A DNA stretch of 64,000 nucleotides. It comes from Margaritispora aquatica (taxonomy: Eukaryota; Ascomycota; Leotiomycetes; Helotiales; Discinellaceae). The DNA lies in contig VJWN01000001.1 in assembly GCA_007644065.1 (NCBI GenBank), positions 1,316,340 through 1,380,339 on the forward strand, read 5' to 3'. Shown here piece after piece: positions 59,068 to 64,000 of this stretch (positions within the stretch are counted from its first letter, which is position 1; each line of letters begins with the position of its first letter). Under the pieces are notes generated by a model, which was given only the letters and a program-made list of their open reading frames with translations, searched no databases and was not told the origin of the DNA. The position numbers were made by a program, and so were the translations under genes.

Positions 59068-60459
59068 GATGAAGGACTGGCAAGGCAAAAGCAGAATTAG
59101 AGTACACGCAAAGGAAAGAAGAGAGGTGGAAATAGAAAAGTAAGTACTATACAGATAGATGTAAGGGAATTCACATGGAGGTACAATCGGATGAAGCTGA
59201 CACGAATGGGAGACCAACACCCAACCCAGCACCAACCAGCCCCACGCCTATCATGAGCCTCGGGACGGAAAACAGGGCCATCTAGAACCCCGATGGATGA
59301 ATTGGTTTGAATTGGTTTGAATTGGTTTGAATTGGTTTGGTATTTTGGAATCTGGGGAAGGGGAAAGGAAAGAAGATGAGATGATGTTTTATGGCATGTG
59401 CTTGTGCTTGTGTTTGTATTTTTGTTTGTGTTTGTGTTTGTGCTTGTCCTGTCCTGCCATACTGTATGTACATGTGATATCTTACCTTATTCTGATCCAA
59501 TTGCCTACCTTACTGCCTTGGTGAAATATAATTTATGTACGGGAGATGGAAAATATATCAATATACTATTTTACACTCACAAACACATCCATATCATATA
59601 ACATCCAATCCATTCCATTCCATTCCAATCCAATCCAATCCAATCCACTCCGCTCTCCCGTTCCTTTCCTATTGTCACATATTCTGTCTTTCTTTCTTTA
59701 TTTCTTTCTTTCTCTATTTCTTTCTTCCTCTATTTCTTTCCTCCCGGAGAGTTCCACCTCCCCTCCCCCGTTCATGGTCTCACCTCACATCACACTCATC
59801 AAAGTCACACAAAGTCAATCACTCGCTCACAGTCGAAACTTACAGACTCACAGACTCACAAACTCACAGACTCACAGACTCATAGACTCACAGACTCACC
59901 GTTCCGAAGTCCCAAGTCTCCCAAGTCTCCCAAGTCTCCCAAGTCTCCCAAGTCTCCCAAGTCTCCCAAGTTCTCTCCTAGCCCCAAAGTTTCAACCTCA
60001 TCCCTCAGGATCGAATTCTCGCCCAGCAAAGTTAAGAATTCAGGCAATAAGTTGCGAAACCGCCAACATCCGCCAACTCCCGCCAAGTCTTTGTGGTCTT
60101 GGAATGCCTCAACCATCCCTTTCATTGGTTCATACAGCGGACAGAGACCCCCATCCAAGAAATATCGTGACAGACCCAAGACTCCCCAAGACTCTCCAAG
60201 CTCCAAGCACCACGCACTTCGACACGGCAGCAAAGGGAGGAGACTTTTCTCTTTCTGTAGTGCGAGGAGCAGCTCCTGGATATATACATCATGCTTCGTC
60301 TCCCTCATCCCTTCCCATCGATATCGATACCTCCAACCACCGCCATAACATCATCACTGGCCTAGACCCTCTCCTAAGTCCGATCCCCTTCAACCTATCC
60401 ACCAAACCCAATCCGACCCCACAGAAAAATCAATTTCTGGCTGTACGCTCGATGCCACC
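59068..60459. repeat. divergent intergenic region packed with tandem repeats
   Basis: About 1.4 kb with at least five different arrays: ATTGGTTTGA four times (59301-59340), TTTGTG-type repeats (about 59400-59450), CAATC/CATTC pentamers (about 59605-59650), TTTCTTTC tracts (about 59690-59745), CAGACTCA octamers (59843-59899) and CCCAAGTCT nonamers, 6.7 copies (59911-59970). A 310-codon plus-strand frame crossing it is low-complexity and not considered a gene. It must contain the promoters of the thioesterase-like and Cys-rich membrane genes. Confidence 0.75.
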
Positions 60460-61197
60460 ATGCCTTTCCCCAGCCTGAATTTCGCGACGCTACTCCTAGC
60501 CACTGCGCTCGCACCATGGTCCGTCTGGGCTTCGGGACCAAAGTGTTACTTTCCAAATGGCAACTTAACGACAACATCTTCGAACCTCACCTACGAAGCA
60601 TGCAATTCAATTGCAGGAGCGACTTCACAATGCTGCGCGACAAATCAGGGCTGTAGTACAAATGGGTTGTGTGTCTCGATCGCAGGGGTGCATACGAGGG
60701 GCGGATGTACAGACTCCACTTTTAAGAGCCCATTCTGTTTGTCGATATGTACAAATGCATTGGTATGTTTAATGTATTACCAGCAAGATGGGGATAGATG
60801 CTAATTCCTTCATTAGGCAGGAGGATTCTCTACTGGGGCAGCTGAAGTACATCAGTGTTCAGACGGATCGTATTGTTGTGGAAACAGCAACATCACCACA
60901 TCTTGCTGTGCGAATGGACAAGGCTTCACCATACCAGCGACGATTGGTGTCGACAGAGGCGATTCAGGAAGCATGACGAGTACCGCCAAAGTCGCTATTG
61001 GTGCAGGCATTGGAGCAGCCATTCTGGTATCGTTGGTTATCGTGGGAATTCTCACATGGCGAAAACGCCGACAACGCAAAATGGAAATGCAGAAGCGACT
61101 AGCTATTCTGAGCCCGACGAGGAGTGATCATGGATTATTACCATTCTACGAGGGCGAGAAGATATCGAGGCCGAAACCAGCGAGGATATCGACATGA
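60460..61197 (+). CDS. Cys-rich single-pass membrane protein
   Basis: Exons 60460-60762 and 60817-61197 join in phase to 227 residues. A signal peptide (MPFPSLNFATLLLATALAPW, cleavage near residue 24-26) leads into an extracellular domain with regularly spaced cysteines: GPKCYFPNGNLTTTSSNLTY, TSQCCATNQGCSTNGLCVS, SPFCLSICTNALGGF, HQCSDGSYCCGNSNITTSCC. Several N-glycosylation sequons (NLT, NIT) are present. A transmembrane helix at about 160-182 (IGAGIGAAILVSLVIVGILT) is followed by a basic stop-transfer WRKRRQRK and a short cytosolic tail. It resembles a large class of fungal plasma-membrane proteins of unknown role, possibly wall or environment sensors. Confidence 0.82.
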
Positions 61198-64000
61198 GAT
61201 TACTAGTGCATCCCACGGATGAAGCATTTTCAGACGAGAGAAAGATATGGCATTTCGATTGCTTTTAGTTTGGTGCTTGGTGTCAAGGGCGTTAGGACGG
61301 TATAGTCGGCTGACTAATTGATGGGCTTCGGTATTTGGGATCGGTTCACAGGAAAGGGCTTTATTTCTAGGGAATTGGAAGGAGCGATACCCATATGTGT
61401 GATGAAAAAATTATCTGCCGGTTCTTCTATGGAACTAGGTTCAGTTGGCTTGGGAGGGAAGATCAAAGACATGTATACATGTATAACATATCTCGAATAT
61501 TACAAGATTATAATCTGTCTGATTTCCAACTTGCAGGTGAAGTCTAGCGAAACAGCTGTCATCCCACTTGTGTTTGGTCCCAGATTGACCATAAGACTGA
61601 TTTCATCAAACACCTAAGTAAGCCGGCCGTAAGTCAGGATGCTTTCCTTCCATTCTCTCTCGTGTACTCTCAGTCCTTGGAGAACCAACAACCTAACCAA
61701 CAACCAAGCTTCCCACAAGCCTTTGAAATACTTCTACTGTACAGTCAAGAGTTGAAATGACCTTGCCAACTCAAAAGAATGAATCATTTGGCTAGACAGC
61801 CTCTCGCTTAGTCTCGATAAAAATTTTCACAAAAATTTTAATAGTTAACACAATATATCATCAAAAGGCATTGTCGAGATACTGAATTTCACCAGTCTAG
61901 TACTACCGCGCCCGCCGGAAATCGTGATTGGGAATACAGCCATTCGATTCCTTGTACTTCCAAAGAAGTGAATCAAAGTGAAATCAAATATTCAAAGTCA
62001 AGCCAAGTCAAGTTAAGTCAAGCGAATTCCTTAGTATCTCGCGACTTCTACAACGAGTTGAGTCCGAGGCACTTACTTGCACTACTACTACCACCACAAA
62101 AGATAGGCTGGAATGAGCTATTTCTCACCTGGCAATGATAATGATAGATTTTACTACCAAACCTCAGGCGCTGGGTGCTGGGTGCTGTTGTTGCACCTCA
62201 TTGCTTCTGCTTGGGCAAGCAAAATTTTAACCCTCTACGAAAGGTACCTACGTAACGCTTCTTTTCAAGTCTTCTTTGTATGGATATTCATCACAATAAA
62301 GTGCAAACCTCCCTTCTGTACCGCAGTGTGTGGCATATTTTCACTCGATATGTATTCCTTGTTTGTAGTGCCTATCTCATCTCTTTGCTCTTTGCTGTGC
62401 CGTGAGATAGATACTCGTTCCAAGACGGACTTCTTTATGTCTAAGTATCTATACATTAATTTATTACTTACATTTCTTTACTCTACTCTACTCTACTCTA
62501 CTCTAGTATATCACACTTCGTCATCTCAGCAGTTATAGCCAGCCAGCCAACCAGCCGGCCGATACATAAATAAGGTAGCCAGTCTCAAACCGGCTCCGTC
62601 CTCTCGAATAGTCGTTTAAGATAAGTTTCTAGTCAAGTCAATTGTCGCTGTATATGTTTTTATCCTCCAATAAATGGATTAATGATACCAAGTTATAGCC
62701 TCAATCACCATTTGCACCAAGCTTCATACGGCGATTGCAAACTCTCCATTGCGTCCTAAGAAGAGCAGTACGTACGTAGCCGGGGGCAAGAGGGAATCAA
62801 GCGAAGAAAAATGCTCAAATCTACCTACTTCTTCGTGCAGCTACCTATGTCGATAACTGGGATGAACGATATTGTTTATGGATGGTATCAGTTTGCTCGT
62901 TGTTTTTGTTTTATTATATAGCCAAACAATGGGGAGGGAAATGATGAGTTCTAAGGATTTAGTATAATAGGATATTAAGTAGTAAAGGTTGTAACTGTAG
63001 ATGCATTTCACTTTTCTTGTTCAACAAGATCTTCAATCGTAAGCTCCCATGTTTTCTTAATTCTATTCTTGCCTCACGCCTGTACATAACTAAATAGTAA
63101 GTGCTGTAGCGTGAATGTAGACTCTATGGTCTAGAAGGTGTATTTCTATAAAGCATAATGTCGTGTTCGGGAACTCATCATCCTCATTTTATGGCAATTG
63201 ATAGAACTGATGGAATAACGAAAGGCAATCTCCGAGTTACGGTATGTATATACCTCACTTACTTACTTACCACTAGCTCTCCCTCTCCCTCTCCCTCTCC
63301 CTCTCCCTCTCCCTCTCCCTCTCCCTCTCCCTCTCCCTCTCCTCCTCCTCCCCGCTATCACACACATGCAGTACTCACCACCACGATCATTTCCTAAAAC
63401 TCAGTAAATGCCATGAAATAGAAAGGTGGCTCGTCCGTCTAGGCGACGAGGGGTGAAGCGAGGCGAGGTGATCAGCAGTACATTACCTCACCTCACCATA
63501 CCTTTTTGTCGAAGATAGAGATCAGCACGAACGGCTAGTAGAGGGAGGGGGGGGCACGTGGAAACTAGCGTGTGATCAGCAGGAGAAGTGGAGGGGACCT
63601 AGGGAGTGTTGGTTGTATTTGAGTCTTGAATTTCGGGATTTAGAGTCCAAGCGCATGGAATTTGTGTTTGGAATGGATATTTGAGTATGTCGGTATTACG
63701 GAAATGGGTCAAAATGAGGCTCCTTGCGTGCTTTGTGGTACAAATTAGTTTCCATCTCTCTTCATGGGCGTGTATGCATATTCATACCCATTTGGTTTCA
63801 TTACGATGGAGATGTTTTTGAGCAAATGATTGAATTTGCCACCCTCTAACCTTACTCATTACATAAACCTAAAATTACCTCCCATATGTGACATAACTCG
63901 TGGTATCTACCCAGCAATCGTAAGTATATACAACAAATCTCCCTTTTCAAATTCTCATCTCCTATCTTCGTACTCCAAAGCTTCCTTCCCGGAGACTCAA
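61198..64000. other. intergenic, no gene recognised
   Basis: About 2.8 kb to the window edge. It contains CTCTA five times (62481-62505) and about eleven copies of CTCCCT (63277-63341); the latter makes a false Ser/Pro ORF. No domain-bearing frame on either strand. Confidence 0.55.

Noticed and set aside
59546..60478. 310-codon plus-strand open frame
   Set aside because: It is created by tandem repeats and overlaps the start of the Cys-rich membrane gene in another frame.
63158..63397. Ser/Pro-repeat ORF
   Set aside because: Translation of a CTCCCT microsatellite; no protein-like sequence outside the repeat.

Overview
This window is nuclear DNA of a filamentous ascomycete (Pezizomycotina). 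Genes are compact and intron-bearing: introns of about 45-130 bp, GT...AG borders and CTAAC/CTAAT-type branch sites. Protein content includes an APSES regulator of the StuA family, a Vac7-type protein, a fungal CSN3 and a full C1-tetrahydrofolate synthase. Protein flavour suggests Leotiomycetes, but that is an impression, not a measurement. There is no operon, CRISPR array, rRNA gene, convincing tRNA gene or intact transposon. Gene models below were assembled by hand from splice phase. Several automatic ORFs begin at TTG/GTG, so starts were moved to real ATGs.

Layout. 1-0.5 kb: 5' end of a NEDD8-conjugating enzyme (UBC12). 2.2-4.4 kb: coiled-coil protein, probably spindle-pole-body related. 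4.6-5.9 kb: an unrecognised 75-residue three-exon gene tail-to-tail with a BRCT protein. 5.9-15.8 kb: almost 10 kb without a convincing gene, ending in the long leader of stuA (15.9-17.9 kb). 20.2-21.1 kb: an unrecognised minus-strand gene with an in-frame TGA followed by 51 coding-looking codons. 22.2-37.4 kb: dense housekeeping block with a dienelactone-hydrolase-like protein, RPA1, CSN3, PRO2, C1-THF synthase, eIF3i and a quinone oxidoreductase, mostly in divergent pairs on 245-455 bp promoters. 39.7-42.5 kb: Vac7-like protein. 45.1-46.0 kb: a DUF2256 + DUF3253 protein. 46-50 kb: AT-rich, gene-poor DNA with a possible coding relic and a tRNA-like inverted repeat. 50.1-61.2 kb: accessory genes, namely a secreted PLC-like protein, a cyclase-family protein, an HTH-HD phosphohydrolase fusion, an F-box protein, a small acidic ORF, a thioesterase-like protein and a Cys-rich membrane protein. 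61.2-64 kb: no gene seen.

Functional links are modest. UBC12 (neddylation) and CSN3 (deneddylation) act on the same cullin cycle but lie 26 kb apart. PRO2 and C1-THF synthase are neighbouring NAD(P)-linked amino-acid/one-carbon enzymes. RPA1 is DNA replication/repair and the BRCT protein may be. The most unusual points are the interrupted ORF at 20.36 kb, the HTH-HD fusion at 53.9 kb, the likely dual-targeted C1-THF synthase, the stuA leader with an ATG-less N-terminal extension, and the small hidden gene at 4.6 kb.
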